Below are positions 8,088-16,239 of a DNA stretch of 34,596 nucleotides, one piece after another. Under the pieces are notes generated by a model. It was not told the DNA's origin. It was given only the letters and a program-made list of their open reading frames with translations, and did no database searches. Origin of the DNA: Longimicrobiales bacterium (GTDB taxonomy: Bacteria; Gemmatimonadota; Gemmatimonadetes; Longimicrobiales; Gaopeijiaceae); assembly GCA_028279425.1 (NCBI GenBank), contig JANQNV010000052.1, positions 1 to 34,596 on the forward strand, given 5' to 3'. The first letter of the stretch is position 1, and the number at the start of each line of letters is the position of its first letter. Made by a program: the position numbers and the translations under genes.

Positions 8088-9081
8088 AGGGGCGGCTCGC
8101 GGGTTGCGAAGCAATGAGGAAACGGTACACGACCCAGAGGGCACCGAAGGTGAGGCCCGACAGCACCGTTGCCGCGCCAGCGGCGACCATGGGCGTCGAG
8201 AGCGACTCGGCGACGACGCTCGCGGCTCCACCCAAGCCCGCCGCATCGAGGGCGGAGACGACCTGTGCGGACAGCCCACCGACGAGACCCGAGGCCTTCA
8301 GGCGTGCGAAGGCGAGCAGGTTGCCGAAGGTCACCAGCGGACTCGCGAAGACGGCCTGAATCATCAGGGCGATCACGACCGCCGGCGCAGTGGCGAGCCC
8401 CATCAATGCGGCCCAGCCCTGGCGCGTCGACGGAGTCCGCGTCCGCGCCCAGGCCGCAACGCGCCCCCAGCGGGTCGTGGGAGCCATCGCCACCGCAGCC
8501 ATCTGCTCGACCCGCCATGCCGCCATGACCCGAAGCCCGAACTCGGGGCTCGGGCTGTACGGGGGGAGGGCGTCGAGCGCCTGGCCGACGCGCCGCAGGG
8601 CGGCGAGCTCGGACCGGCACACGGCACAGGTATCCAGGTGCGTGTCGATCCGCGTCGCCGTGCGAGCCGCGAGGCGACCCTCCAGGTAGTCCTGGAGTGG
8701 GCCGGAGCCGATGTGGGCACCGGCGACTCCGGACGCCTGGGCCGAGCGGCTCGCTCGGCGGCGCACCGACCCCTCGGCCGGGAGCGCGTCGAGAATACGT
8801 GCCCGAAACGCCGGAGAGGGCGAAAACGCATCGAGGTCGTCGAGGTCGTCGAACAGAAGCTGCCACGCCTCGAACTCCGCCCGGCTCCGCGCACACGACT
8901 CCAGGCGCCGTTCGAAGGCGGAGGCCTCCTCGGCGGAGAGTTCTCCGTCGAGATAGGCCTGCATCTCCTCTGGGCGCAGGGGGTCGGACGTAGGTGTGCT
9001 GCTCACGATAGCCGCTCGTTGTTTCGACGGTTCGACTCGCATGCCCCTACGAAAACCGCGGCGTCGCAGTTTCGCTGCCAT
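8068..9081 (-). CDS. membrane anti-sigma factor with zf-HC2-type zinc-binding domain
   Basis: Probable regulator that holds the neighbouring ECF sigma factor at the membrane. The 337-residue chain has two tandem ZAS/zf-HC2-like segments. The first (about 36-72: MQAYLDGELSAEEASAFERR) keeps Cys63 but has Arg where the His and second Cys should be. The second (about 128-162) is intact, with His148, Cys152 and Cys155 in the HxxxCxxC motif. Hydrophobic stretches at about 225-247 and near the C terminus (about 300-330) would anchor it. The start at ATG 9081 is preceded by GAAGGG. ATG 9042 is an alternative. The gene begins 16 bases after the sigma-factor stop codon, the usual arrangement for sigma/anti-sigma pairs. 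Confidence 0.85.
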   Translation of the reverse strand: MAAKLRRRGFRRGMRVEPSKQRAAIVSSTPTSDPLRPEEMQAYLDGELSAEEASAFERRLESCARSRAEFEAWQLLFDDLDDLDAFSPSPAFRARILDALPAEGSVRRRASRSAQASGVAGAHIGSGPLQDYLEGRLAARTATRIDTHLDTCAVCRSELAALRRVGQALDALPPYSPSPEFGLRVMAAWRVEQMAAVAMAPTTRWGRVAAWARTRTPSTRQGWAALMGLATAPAVVIALMIQAVFASPLVTFGNLLAFARLKASGLVGGLSAQVVSALDAAGLGGAASVVAESLSTPMVAAGAATVLSGLTFGALWVVYRFLIASQPASRPYAHVSR

Positions 9082-9097
9082 CCCTTCGTGGCGCGCC

Positions 9098-9772
9098 TCA
9101 TGGGGCGAGGTGGGCGAGGGACTTCTTGAGCTCGTTCCGGGCGCGGTGGATGTACGTCTTCACCGTGCCGAGGGGGAGCCCGAGGGTGTCGGCGATCTCC
9201 TCGTAGCTGTAGCCCTCCACGTGGCGCAGCAGAACGACCGTGCGGTACTCGGGGCGCAGGAGCCCGATCGCCTCCTCGATCTCACTTCCGAGCTCGCGGT
9301 TCTCCACGAACGCGTCGGGCCGCTCCTGGTGGTCTTCCAGCACCAGGCGGGTCCGCGCCTCCTCCTGGGCATTCGATGCGTGGGGAGACCCGTGGATGGA
9401 CACGGTGTCGAGCCGACGCTTGCGCAGATAGTCGATCGTGTGGTTGTTGGCGATCTTCAGGATCCAGTTCGAAAACTTGAACGAAGGATTGTAGGATCCG
9501 ATCGCATTGAAGGCCCGGATGAAGGCCTCCTGGGCGAGGTCTTCGGCGAGGGAGCGGTCCCGAACCATTCGGAAGACGAGCGAGAAGATGGGGCGCTCGT
9601 AGCGAGCGAGGAGCTCGCGGAACGCACCTTCGCGCCCCTGGACCGCTTGCGCGGCCAGGTCACGGTCTTCGAGTCGGGCGTAGTCGTTGGCGGACAGGGT
9701 CGCCGCTCCCCGTGCGGACGTGTTCGCTCGGGGTACGGAACCGTCGGCCGTGGTCGCAGATGGGTTGGCCAT
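9098..9772 (-). CDS. ECF (sigma-70 family, RpoE-like) RNA polymerase sigma factor
   Basis: A 224-residue extracytoplasmic-function sigma factor. Region 2 is visible as AFRELLARYERPIFSLVFRM, then DLAQEAFIRAFNAIGSY and FSNWILKIANNHTIDYLRKR. Region 4 is visible as LRPEYRTVVLLRHVEGYSYE followed by EIADTLGLPLGTVKTYIHRA. The start is ATG 9772: GGAG lies nine bases upstream and the upstream extension has no homology. The N terminus (first 40 residues) is low-complexity. The gene leads a five-gene run to 5167 that includes its likely anti-sigma factor, so it probably controls the whole run and may act on its own promoter. It is divergent from ubiE across 125 bases. The ECF subgroup cannot be fixed by eye. 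Confidence 0.93.
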   Translation of the reverse strand: MANPSATTADGSVPRANTSARGAATLSANDYARLEDRDLAAQAVQGREGAFRELLARYERPIFSLVFRMVRDRSLAEDLAQEAFIRAFNAIGSYNPSFKFSNWILKIANNHTIDYLRKRRLDTVSIHGSPHASNAQEEARTRLVLEDHQERPDAFVENRELGSEIEEAIGLLRPEYRTVVLLRHVEGYSYEEIADTLGLPLGTVKTYIHRARNELKKSLAHLAP

Positions 9773-9897
9773 GGCGATGGCTCCTACGGGATCGACTCGC
9801 TCCAGGTTTCGGAGAGATGGAACCCGGCCCCCGGCTCGGGTAGGAAGGGTGCTTCCGAGCCGTTGGTCGGAAGGTACCCCTCGACCGTCTTGCTGCA

Positions 9898-10626
9898 ATG
9901 CCCACGACGCCCGAAGCCATTCCCTCCCGAGGTCAGGATCGGGAGCGACAGGTCCAGACCATCTTCTCGGAGATCGCCCCTCGCTACGACCTCCTGAACC
10001 ACGTCCTGTCGATGAATGTCGACCGTGCGTGGCGGCGGAAGGCCGTGGATTCCCTCGAGTGGACGCGGCAGCCGGACGGCACCTTTCTCGACGCCTGCGC
10101 GGGCACCTTCGACTTGAGCCTCGAACTCGCGCGGCGACCCGAGTTCCGGGGTCACGTGATCGCTTCCGACTTCGCCCGGCCGATGTTGGTGGCGGGGCAG
10201 GACAAGCTCGGCGGCCGCGCCGTGGCTCCCGTGTGTGGAGACTCCTTGCGACTCCCCTTCGCCGACGACACCTTCGATGGAGCGACGGTGGGGTTCGGAG
10301 TGCGCAACCTCTCCGATCTGGATCAGGGCTTCCGCGAATTCCACCGGGTTCTGCGCCCGGGCGCCCGGCTGGTCGTGCTCGAGTTCACGGTCCCACCAAA
10401 TCGCTTGGTGCGAGCCGGTTACATGGCGTATTTCACCCGGATTCTACCGATCGTGGGGCGGGTCGTATCCGGCCATCCCTGGGCGTACACCTACCTCCCG
10501 GAGTCGGTGAAGGAGTTCCCCGGGCCGGATGAACTCGCGCGCCGCCTGGAGAGGGCCGGATTCGCCGAGGCCGGCTACTCGCTCGTCACCCTGGGGATCG
10601 CGGCGATCCACTGGGCCCGGAAGTAG
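9898..10626 (+). CDS. ubiE: demethylmenaquinone/ubiquinone biosynthesis C-methyltransferase
   Basis: SAM-dependent methyltransferase that C-methylates demethylmenaquinone (MenG) or the ubiquinone precursor. The 242-residue product carries both family signatures: YDLLNHVLSMNVDRAWRRK (about 30-48) and RVLRPGARLVVLEFTVP. The SAM-binding motif I reads FLDACAGTFDLSLEL (about 63-77). The usual GTGD is GTFD here, an unusual replacement of a loop glycine. Menaquinone is the likelier product in this type of bacterium, so menG would be an equally valid name. No clear ribosome-binding site precedes ATG 9898. The last 41 bases overlap the convergent M16 gene. Confidence 0.92.
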   Translation: MPTTPEAIPSRGQDRERQVQTIFSEIAPRYDLLNHVLSMNVDRAWRRKAVDSLEWTRQPDGTFLDACAGTFDLSLELARRPEFRGHVIASDFARPMLVAGQDKLGGRAVAPVCGDSLRLPFADDTFDGATVGFGVRNLSDLDQGFREFHRVLRPGARLVVLEFTVPPNRLVRAGYMAYFTRILPIVGRVVSGHPWAYTYLPESVKEFPGPDELARRLERAGFAEAGYSLVTLGIAAIHWARK

Positions 10627-12085
10627 GCCGGTCGGGGTCGAGGAGCGTCACGGGCCCGAACCCGAGCGACTCGAGCGGCTGGTCGAACCGGTCGGGGTCT
10701 CCGACGACGAGGATCGTGAAGGCGCCGGGGTCGAGGTGTCGTCGAAAGGTGTCGTGCACGTCCGCAGGTCGCACACTCTGCATCCCGTCCACGTATTGCC
10801 CCAGCCAGTCGGCCGGAAGTCCGCCCGCCTCCTGCGCCATGCGTCGTGCCACGATCTGACCGGCCGACTCGAAGGCGAAGACGAAGCCGTTGACGAACTG
10901 ATCGACCGTGTCGTCGACCTCGGACGTGCTCGGCGGCTCCCGGCGCACATCGTTCATGATGTCGAGGATGAGGTCGATGGCGGCCACCGTGGTCGCCGAG
11001 CCGGTCCGGGTCGTTGCGCCGATGAGGCCGTCATACCGCTCCGGCGCGGTCCAGAGGGAGGTGGCGGAGTAGGCCAGCCCCTCCTCGGTTCGGACGCGCC
11101 CCAGGAGGCGGCTCGAAAAGCCGTTGGCGCCGAGGATCGAGTTGCCGATCCGGGAGGCGAAGAAGTCCCGCGTGGTGTCCTGCCTCAGCGCCGTCGCATG
11201 CGCCATGACGATGGTGCTTTGATCGAGTGCCTTCGGGATCAGGAAGATCCCGGCTTCTCGACGGATGTCGGGGAGCGGGGCCCTGGGTACCTCGCTCGGA
11301 CACGAGGGCAGCTCGGCGAGCATCGCATCGAGGCGCGACCGAGCCTCGCTCCAGTGGAGATCGCCAGCGACGCCGATCACCAGCCCCTCGCGGCAGACGA
11401 TGCGTCGGTAGAGGTCTCGGACGCGCGAAGTCGTGAGTCGTTCCGGCGCGAGATCGGCCGCCGTCAGTTCCCACCCGATCGGATGGTCGCCGTACATCAG
11501 ACGGTTGAACTCCGAGAAGGCGAGCCGACCGGGATCGTCGACCCGGCGGCGCATGGACTCCAACTCGCGGCCCCGCCACACCTCCAGCGCGGCGGAGTCG
11601 AAGGCCGGTCTCACGAGCATCGACCACCACACGGCGAGCGCCTCGTCGAGGGAGGAGCGGAGTGTGTTGAGGGACGACGAAATCGAGTTCCCGCCACCGC
11701 CGAAGCTCATCTGAAGCGCGAGAGACTCGATCGCGACGTCGAGGCTGTCGGCGTTCGCGTCGACCGTGCCGCCCGTACGAAGGAGGGAGGGGAGGGCCGT
11801 GCCCGCCGCGTAGTTCTCGATCCCGAAACGTCCGTACCCGCCATCGAACCGCAGGAAGACGTCGACGATCGGGAGGGCCGGATCGTACAGATGAAACACC
11901 TTCACGCCGGCCACCTCGTGTTCGTCGACGCTGGGCGGCGTGAACCGCAAGGGTTCGAAAGCCAGGCCGTCGACGAACGCCCGCTCGGGGAGAGGGGCGT
12001 TCTGGGCTCCGACCTCGGGCGCGAATCCGACTCCGACTCCGACGGCGAGGAGCGCCCAGAGGCGCGACCGGCGCGAGACGCTCAC
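10586..12085 (-). CDS. M16-family peptidase-like protein, subunit without zinc motif
   Basis: A 499-residue exported protein of the M16 (insulinase/processing-peptidase) family. The start is GTG 12085, overlapping the previous stop codon by four bases (GTGA) with GAGGAG upstream, and it leads into a signal peptide ending VGAQ (28). The region where HxxEH should occur (DVFLRFDGGYGRFGIENYAA, about 75-94) has no His or Glu pair, so it cannot bind the catalytic zinc alone. It does keep the substrate-binding Arg/Tyr region, SSRLLGRVRTEEGLAYS with Tyr339. The upstream partner has the zinc site but lacks that Tyr. This fits a heterodimeric M16 protease with a split active site. Its end overlaps ubiE by 41 bases on the opposite strand. 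Confidence 0.87.
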   Translation of the reverse strand: MSVSRRSRLWALLAVGVGVGFAPEVGAQNAPLPERAFVDGLAFEPLRFTPPSVDEHEVAGVKVFHLYDPALPIVDVFLRFDGGYGRFGIENYAAGTALPSLLRTGGTVDANADSLDVAIESLALQMSFGGGGNSISSSLNTLRSSLDEALAVWWSMLVRPAFDSAALEVWRGRELESMRRRVDDPGRLAFSEFNRLMYGDHPIGWELTAADLAPERLTTSRVRDLYRRIVCREGLVIGVAGDLHWSEARSRLDAMLAELPSCPSEVPRAPLPDIRREAGIFLIPKALDQSTIVMAHATALRQDTTRDFFASRIGNSILGANGFSSRLLGRVRTEEGLAYSATSLWTAPERYDGLIGATTRTGSATTVAAIDLILDIMNDVRREPPSTSEVDDTVDQFVNGFVFAFESAGQIVARRMAQEAGGLPADWLGQYVDGMQSVRPADVHDTFRRHLDPGAFTILVVGDPDRFDQPLESLGFGPVTLLDPDRPTSGPSGSPRSPG

Positions 12086-13608
12086 CGGGCCTCCTCGGGC
12101 ACGAGGACGGCGACCGTGAGGTTGCTCCGGTCGAAGTACCGCTCCACCACCCGCGTGATGTCGTCGGGGGTCACATCGGTGAGACGGTCGGTGAGCTCGA
12201 AGGTCGCTCGCCAGTCGCCCAGCGCCGACGCGGAGCTCGCGAGCTGGAAGGCGAGCCCCAGATTCGACCGCAGTTGCCGCACCCGCCCGGCCGCGACCTG
12301 CCGCTGGACCCGAGCGACCTCCTCGATCGTCGGAGGCTCGCGCCGCATCCGGGCCAGCTCCTCCTCGACGACCTCCATCACCTCGTCCGGTGTGTGAGGG
12401 GCCCGGGTGCTCACGTCGAGTGTGAACAGATTCGGAAACATGTCGCCGGGACCGCGGCTGGCGCTCACGAAGGTGGCGAGTCGGTCGTCCATGATGAGCC
12501 GACGGTGCAGCCGCGAGGTCCGACCGCCGGTCAGCAGGGCGCTGAGGACGGCGAGGGCGGGGGTGTCGTCGTGGAGCACCGAAGGCACCCGCCAACCCAT
12601 GCGCAGGCTGGGCCGAGCGTCGAACTCGACCTCCACACGGCGCATCCCCCGCTGGGCCGGCTCACGGGTCAACACGGGCTCGGGTCGTTCCCCTGGGGCG
12701 ATGTCGCCGAAGTAGCGCTCGGCCCAGCCGGCGAATCGATCGGGGTCGAGGTCGCCGACGATCGCCACGGTGGCGTTGGACGGCCCGTAGTACCGCCGGT
12801 AGTAGGACTCGATCTGCGCACGACTCAGCGACTGGAGGTCGGCCATCGTCCCGACCACGGGCTGGCCGTAGGGGTGGATCGAGAATGCCGCGGCCAGGTG
12901 CGCCTCGTAGAGGAGGCCGCCGGGATTCGTGTCGACCCGAAGGCGCCGCTCCTCCATCACCACGTTGCGCTCCGCGAAGAACTCACGGAACACCGGGTTG
13001 CGCATGCGGTCGGACTCCAGGGCGAACCAGAGTTCGGCGCGGTTGGCGGGAAGCTCGACGAAGTAGTTCGTCGCCTCCGACGAGGTGGTGGCGTTGAGTC
13101 CGCGCGCGCCATTGCGAGACAGGATCCGGTCGAACTCGTTGGGCACCACCAGGGCTCGCGCGGAGTCCTCCATCTCTTCGACTCGTCGTGTCAGTCCGGC
13201 GATGCGCGACGAGTCGGGACGGAGCGCGGCGCGCTCCGCGAGGATCGTGTCGTGCACCGCGTCCATCCGGGCGAACCAGATGCGCTCGGCCGCGACGTCG
13301 AGTGTGCCGATCTGCGTCGTACCCTTGAACAGCATGTGTTCGAGGAGGTGGGCGATGCCGGTTCGACCCGGGACCTCGTTGACCCCCCCCACCGCATATT
13401 CCACGACGAAGGCGACCGTCGGGGCGCCGGGGCGGGGCACGAGCAGGAACCGCATCCCGTTGTCCAGCCGGATGTCGCGCACCGGGAGTTCGAGGCCGGA
13501 CTGCGGGGCCGTCTGCGCGACCGCGGGGAGGGCGAGGGCCGCGGCGACCGCCGCGACCAGGAGGGTCGGCACCACGGCGGTGCGGACGAGCGCGGCGAGC
13601 GTCCTCAC
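12082..13608 (-). CDS. M16-family zinc metallopeptidase, catalytic subunit
   Basis: A 508-residue exported zinc peptidase. The start is GTG 13608, which overlaps the mutM stop codon by four bases. A signal peptide follows (VVPTLLVAAVAAALALPAVAQ, to about 32). The inverted zinc motif HLLEH is at 87-91, and the third ligand Glu lies in AERNVVMEERR (about 219-220). Between them is an extra helical stretch of roughly 50 residues (about 105-165) not found in minimal M16 domains. In the C-terminal half-domain the usual LAY tyrosine is replaced (DRLATFVSA, Thr379-Phe380), so the Arg/Tyr pair is probably supplied by the next gene product. The two genes are joined by a GTGA overlap. The substrate is unknown. 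Confidence 0.92.
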   Translation of the reverse strand: MRTLAALVRTAVVPTLLVAAVAAALALPAVAQTAPQSGLELPVRDIRLDNGMRFLLVPRPGAPTVAFVVEYAVGGVNEVPGRTGIAHLLEHMLFKGTTQIGTLDVAAERIWFARMDAVHDTILAERAALRPDSSRIAGLTRRVEEMEDSARALVVPNEFDRILSRNGARGLNATTSSEATNYFVELPANRAELWFALESDRMRNPVFREFFAERNVVMEERRLRVDTNPGGLLYEAHLAAAFSIHPYGQPVVGTMADLQSLSRAQIESYYRRYYGPSNATVAIVGDLDPDRFAGWAERYFGDIAPGERPEPVLTREPAQRGMRRVEVEFDARPSLRMGWRVPSVLHDDTPALAVLSALLTGGRTSRLHRRLIMDDRLATFVSASRGPGDMFPNLFTLDVSTRAPHTPDEVMEVVEEELARMRREPPTIEEVARVQRQVAAGRVRQLRSNLGLAFQLASSASALGDWRATFELTDRLTDVTPDDITRVVERYFDRSNLTVAVLVPEEAR

Positions 13609-14459
13609 GATGCCCGTGCGGCCCACGCGGCGTCGTCGATCATCGGCTGGCACGACGGGCAGAAGAAGGCCGAGCGGTTTCCGAAGACGATCCGCTCCAC
13701 CGCGTCGTCGCACCGGTGGCAGGGCTGCTCTTCGCGCCCGTACACGTCGAGCCGGTGCACGAATTCGCCCGACGCACCGTCGGCGTTCCGGTAGTCCCGG
13801 ATGGTGGTGCCCCCCGCCTCGACGGCTGCGCCGAGCACGCCGCGGATCCCGGCGTGGAGCGCCGTCGCCTCGTCGCGGGTGACCGTGACGCCTCGACGCG
13901 CGGGGTGGATCCCGGCCCGGAAACAGGCCTCGCAGGCGTAGATGTTGCCCACGCCGGCCACCTTGCGCTGGTCGAGGAGCCAGCTGCGGACCGGGCTGCG
14001 CGAGCGGTGGAGTCGCTCGAACAGATCGTCGGGGGTAAAGGCGTCGGTCAGCGGTTCGGGACCGAAGGTCGCGTCTCGCTCGGCCCACTCGCCCGGATCG
14101 AGCGCCTCGACACAACCGAATCGTCGAACATCGTCGAAGACGAGGCGGCCGGTGTCGAGCCGAAAGGTGACCGCCGGATGCGTGGGGCGCGGAGGGTCGT
14201 GGGGGCCGAGCCCCAGGGGGGCCAGCCATCCGGTCATTCCGAGGTTGATCACGATGACGCCGTCGTCCAGGAGCAGCACCACGTTTTTCGCCCGCCGCCC
14301 CACGGCTTCGATCCGGCGCCCCCGGACGCGGTCACGAAAGCGCCGCGGCCGCACGCGCAGAATGTCCGGCTTGTGCACGCGGGCCTGGACGATCGAGCGG
14401 CCGACGAGCGCCGGCCGCAGGCCACGCACCAGCGTTTCGGCCTCAGGCAGCTCGGGCAT
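13605..14459 (-). CDS. mutM: formamidopyrimidine-DNA glycosylase (Fpg/MutM)
   Basis: Bifunctional base-excision repair enzyme removing 8-oxoguanine and ring-opened purines, with AP-lyase activity. The 284-residue protein begins MPELPEAETL, supplying the catalytic Pro2 and Glu3 after Met removal. The helix-two-turn-helix region is visible (KVAGVGNIYACEACFRAGIH) as is the C-terminal zinc finger with Cys247, Cys250, Cys267 and Cys270 (CHRC...CPSC). All key residues appear present. It is preceded by the YbjQ-family gene (seven-base gap) and overlaps the M16 peptidase gene by four bases, so a DNA-repair gene is translationally coupled to an exported protease. No functional link is obvious. Confidence 0.96.
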   Translation of the reverse strand: MPELPEAETLVRGLRPALVGRSIVQARVHKPDILRVRPRRFRDRVRGRRIEAVGRRAKNVVLLLDDGVIVINLGMTGWLAPLGLGPHDPPRPTHPAVTFRLDTGRLVFDDVRRFGCVEALDPGEWAERDATFGPEPLTDAFTPDDLFERLHRSRSPVRSWLLDQRKVAGVGNIYACEACFRAGIHPARRGVTVTRDEATALHAGIRGVLGAAVEAGGTTIRDYRNADGASGEFVHRLDVYGREEQPCHRCDDAVERIVFGNRSAFFCPSCQPMIDDAAWAARAS

Positions 14460-14466
14460 GTCTCGT

Positions 14467-14784
14467 CTAGAGCTTCACCGCGGTGCCGGCGCACGTGACC
14501 ATCAGCATCCCATTGCCGGCGCCGAGGACCTCGTAGTCGATGTCCATACCGAGCACGGCGTCGGCCCCGATCTCGCGGGCCCGCTCGGCCATCTCGCGAA
14601 TCGCCTGTTCGCGCGCGTCGTGCAGGGCCCGCTCGTAGGCGGCCGAGCGCCCGCCGACGATGTCGCGCACCGAGGCGAGGAAGTCCTTGAGGATGTTGGC
14701 CCCGACGATGGTCTCGCCGGTAACGACACCGAGGTAGTCCTGGACCGGGCGACCTTCGAGTGTGGGGGTCGTGCTGATGATCAT
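14467..14784 (-). CDS. YbjQ/UPF0145-family protein
   Basis: A 105-residue protein matching the YbjQ (UPF0145, DUF74) family in length and in its pattern: an N-terminal [19 protein letters not shown], a central [20 protein letters not shown], a helical stretch rich in Glu/Arg, and the C-terminal [15 protein letters not shown]. Family members form pentameric beta-barrel-like rings and are sometimes labelled heavy-metal-binding, but their biochemical role is not settled. It lies 20 bases after purD and seven before mutM on the same strand, so it is probably co-transcribed with both. Confidence 0.88.
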   Translation of the reverse strand: MIISTTPTLEGRPVQDYLGVVTGETIVGANILKDFLASVRDIVGGRSAAYERALHDAREQAIREMAERAREIGADAVLGMDIDYEVLGAGNGMLMVTCAGTAVKL

Positions 14785-14804
14785 GCTCTATGCCTCGACC
14801 GAGT

Positions 14805-16115
14805 TCATGTGGGTATGGAGGTGCTTCCGGTGGGGTCGGCCCTTTCGATCCGGGCCAGTTCCCGCCACCCGATGTCCCTACGTAGCTGGGCCCCCTCGAA
14901 CTTCACTGCGTCGGCGGCGGCGCGGCTCCGGGCGGCGGCCTCGACGAGGGTCTCTCCCCAGCCGGTGCAGGTGACCACGCGCCCCCCCGACGTCTCCAGA
15001 CCCGTGGCGCCGGCACGCGTTCCCGCGTGGAACACCACGACGCCATCCTCGGGCACCCCGTCGAGGTCGATCGGGAGCCCCCGGGGCCCCGAACCCGGGT
15101 ACCCCGCCGACGCCACGACCGTGGTGACGGCCGACCCCTCTCGGAAGCGGGGACGGAGTCGGTCCAGTCCGCGTCCGTCGACGGCCGCCATCAGCAGATC
15201 CAGAAGCGAACTCTGGAGCAGGGGGAGCACCACCTGGGTCTCCGGGTCGCCGAACCGACAGTTGAACTCGACCACCTTGGGGCCCTCGGGGGTCAGCATG
15301 AGCCCGAGGTAGAGGAGTCCCTGGAAGGGGGAGTCGCGTCGGGCCATCCCTCGAAGGACCGGGCGAAAGATCCGCTCGCGGACCTCGGTCATGAGCTGCG
15401 GCGTCGCGATCGACACGGGCGCGAAGGCGCCCATGCCCCCCGTGTTGGGCCCCGTGTCGCCCTCGCCGATGCGCTTGTGGTCTTGCGAGGCGAGCAGCAA
15501 GACGACGTCGTCGCCGTCGGTGATGCCGAAGATCGAGAGCTCCTCGCCCTCCATGAAGCGCTCGACCACGATCTCCCTGCCGGCCTCGCCATACGCGAAA
15601 TCATCCAGCATCGCATGTGCCGCCTGGACCGCCTCATCGACCGCGGTGCAGACGATCGCACCCTTGCCGGCGGCCAGTCCCGAAGCCTTCACGACGATGG
15701 GGGCACCTTGTTCGCGGATCCATGCCTCGGCGCCGGCCGCGTCGGTGAAGGTCCGGTACTCGGCGGTCGGCACGCCCTCCTCCCGCATGAGATCCTTGGC
15801 GAAGGCCTTGGAGCTCTCGATCCGAGCGGCCGCCTTGGACGGACCGAAGACGGCCAGACCCTTGGCGCGAAAGCGGTCTGCGAGACCCAGCGCGAGCGGC
15901 GCTTCGGGCCCGACCACCGTCAGATCGACCGCTCGCGAGGCGGCGAATCCCGACAGCGCCTCGACGTCGGTCGGAGCGATCTCGACGGGTTCGCAGAGCG
16001 GTAGCATGCCCCCGTTGGGGCGGGTCGCGTAGATCGTTGCGCCGGGCGCGTCACGACGGAGCTTCCAGAGGAGCGCGTGTTCACGCCCCCCGTTTCCCAC
16101 GATCAGGATTCGCAT
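14805..16115 (-). CDS. purD: phosphoribosylamine-glycine ligase (GAR synthetase)
   Basis: Second step of de novo purine synthesis: ATP-dependent joining of glycine to 5-phosphoribosylamine. The 436-residue, ATP-grasp enzyme begins MRILIVGNGGREHALLWKL, the family's N-terminal domain. It also shows KASGLAAGKGAIVC (ATP-grasp loop), FMEGEELSIFGITDGD, and NTGGMGAFAPV. VEFNCRFGDPETQVVLP supplies metal ligands. The start is ATG 16115, because the preceding in-frame residues have no family counterpart. It is the first gene of a run ending in the M16 pair. A 124-base gap separates it from the M48 peptidase gene upstream; I see no riboswitch-like structure in that gap. Confidence 0.96.
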   Translation of the reverse strand: MRILIVGNGGREHALLWKLRRDAPGATIYATRPNGGMLPLCEPVEIAPTDVEALSGFAASRAVDLTVVGPEAPLALGLADRFRAKGLAVFGPSKAAARIESSKAFAKDLMREEGVPTAEYRTFTDAAGAEAWIREQGAPIVVKASGLAAGKGAIVCTAVDEAVQAAHAMLDDFAYGEAGREIVVERFMEGEELSIFGITDGDDVVLLLASQDHKRIGEGDTGPNTGGMGAFAPVSIATPQLMTEVRERIFRPVLRGMARRDSPFQGLLYLGLMLTPEGPKVVEFNCRFGDPETQVVLPLLQSSLLDLLMAAVDGRGLDRLRPRFREGSAVTTVVASAGYPGSGPRGLPIDLDGVPEDGVVVFHAGTRAGATGLETSGGRVVTCTGWGETLVEAAARSRAAADAVKFEGAQLRRDIGWRELARIERADPTGSTSIPT

Positions 16116-16239
16116 GGCTACTTCAACACCCTTGGTGCGCAGGGTTGCGATGGGCCCGGCGCGGAGCGCCACGCCGCCGGCACCGGAGGGTATCCGAGGC
16201 GGCGAGGGGTGTCAAAGGACGTCGATGTGGCGCGCCGAC

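Noticed and set aside
6243..8117. A 624-codon plus-strand frame
   Set aside because: Antisense to the bactofilin-like gene, whose signal peptide, beta repeats and membrane helices are convincing.
9773..9897. GAAAC and CGTA about 17 bases apart on the minus strand before the sigma-factor gene, like a SigW-type autoregulated ECF promoter
   Set aside because: The CGTA box overlaps the ribosome-binding site region, so transcription would start at or inside the start codon; the spacing is also one base long.
10529..12397. A 622-codon plus-strand frame
   Set aside because: Antisense to the M16 pair and without motifs.
13609..14229. N-terminal extension of the M16 peptidase to 14229
   Set aside because: The region is antisense-free but out of frame with mutM on the same strand; mutM motifs including its zinc finger prove the mutM frame, and the M16 signal peptide begins at 13608.
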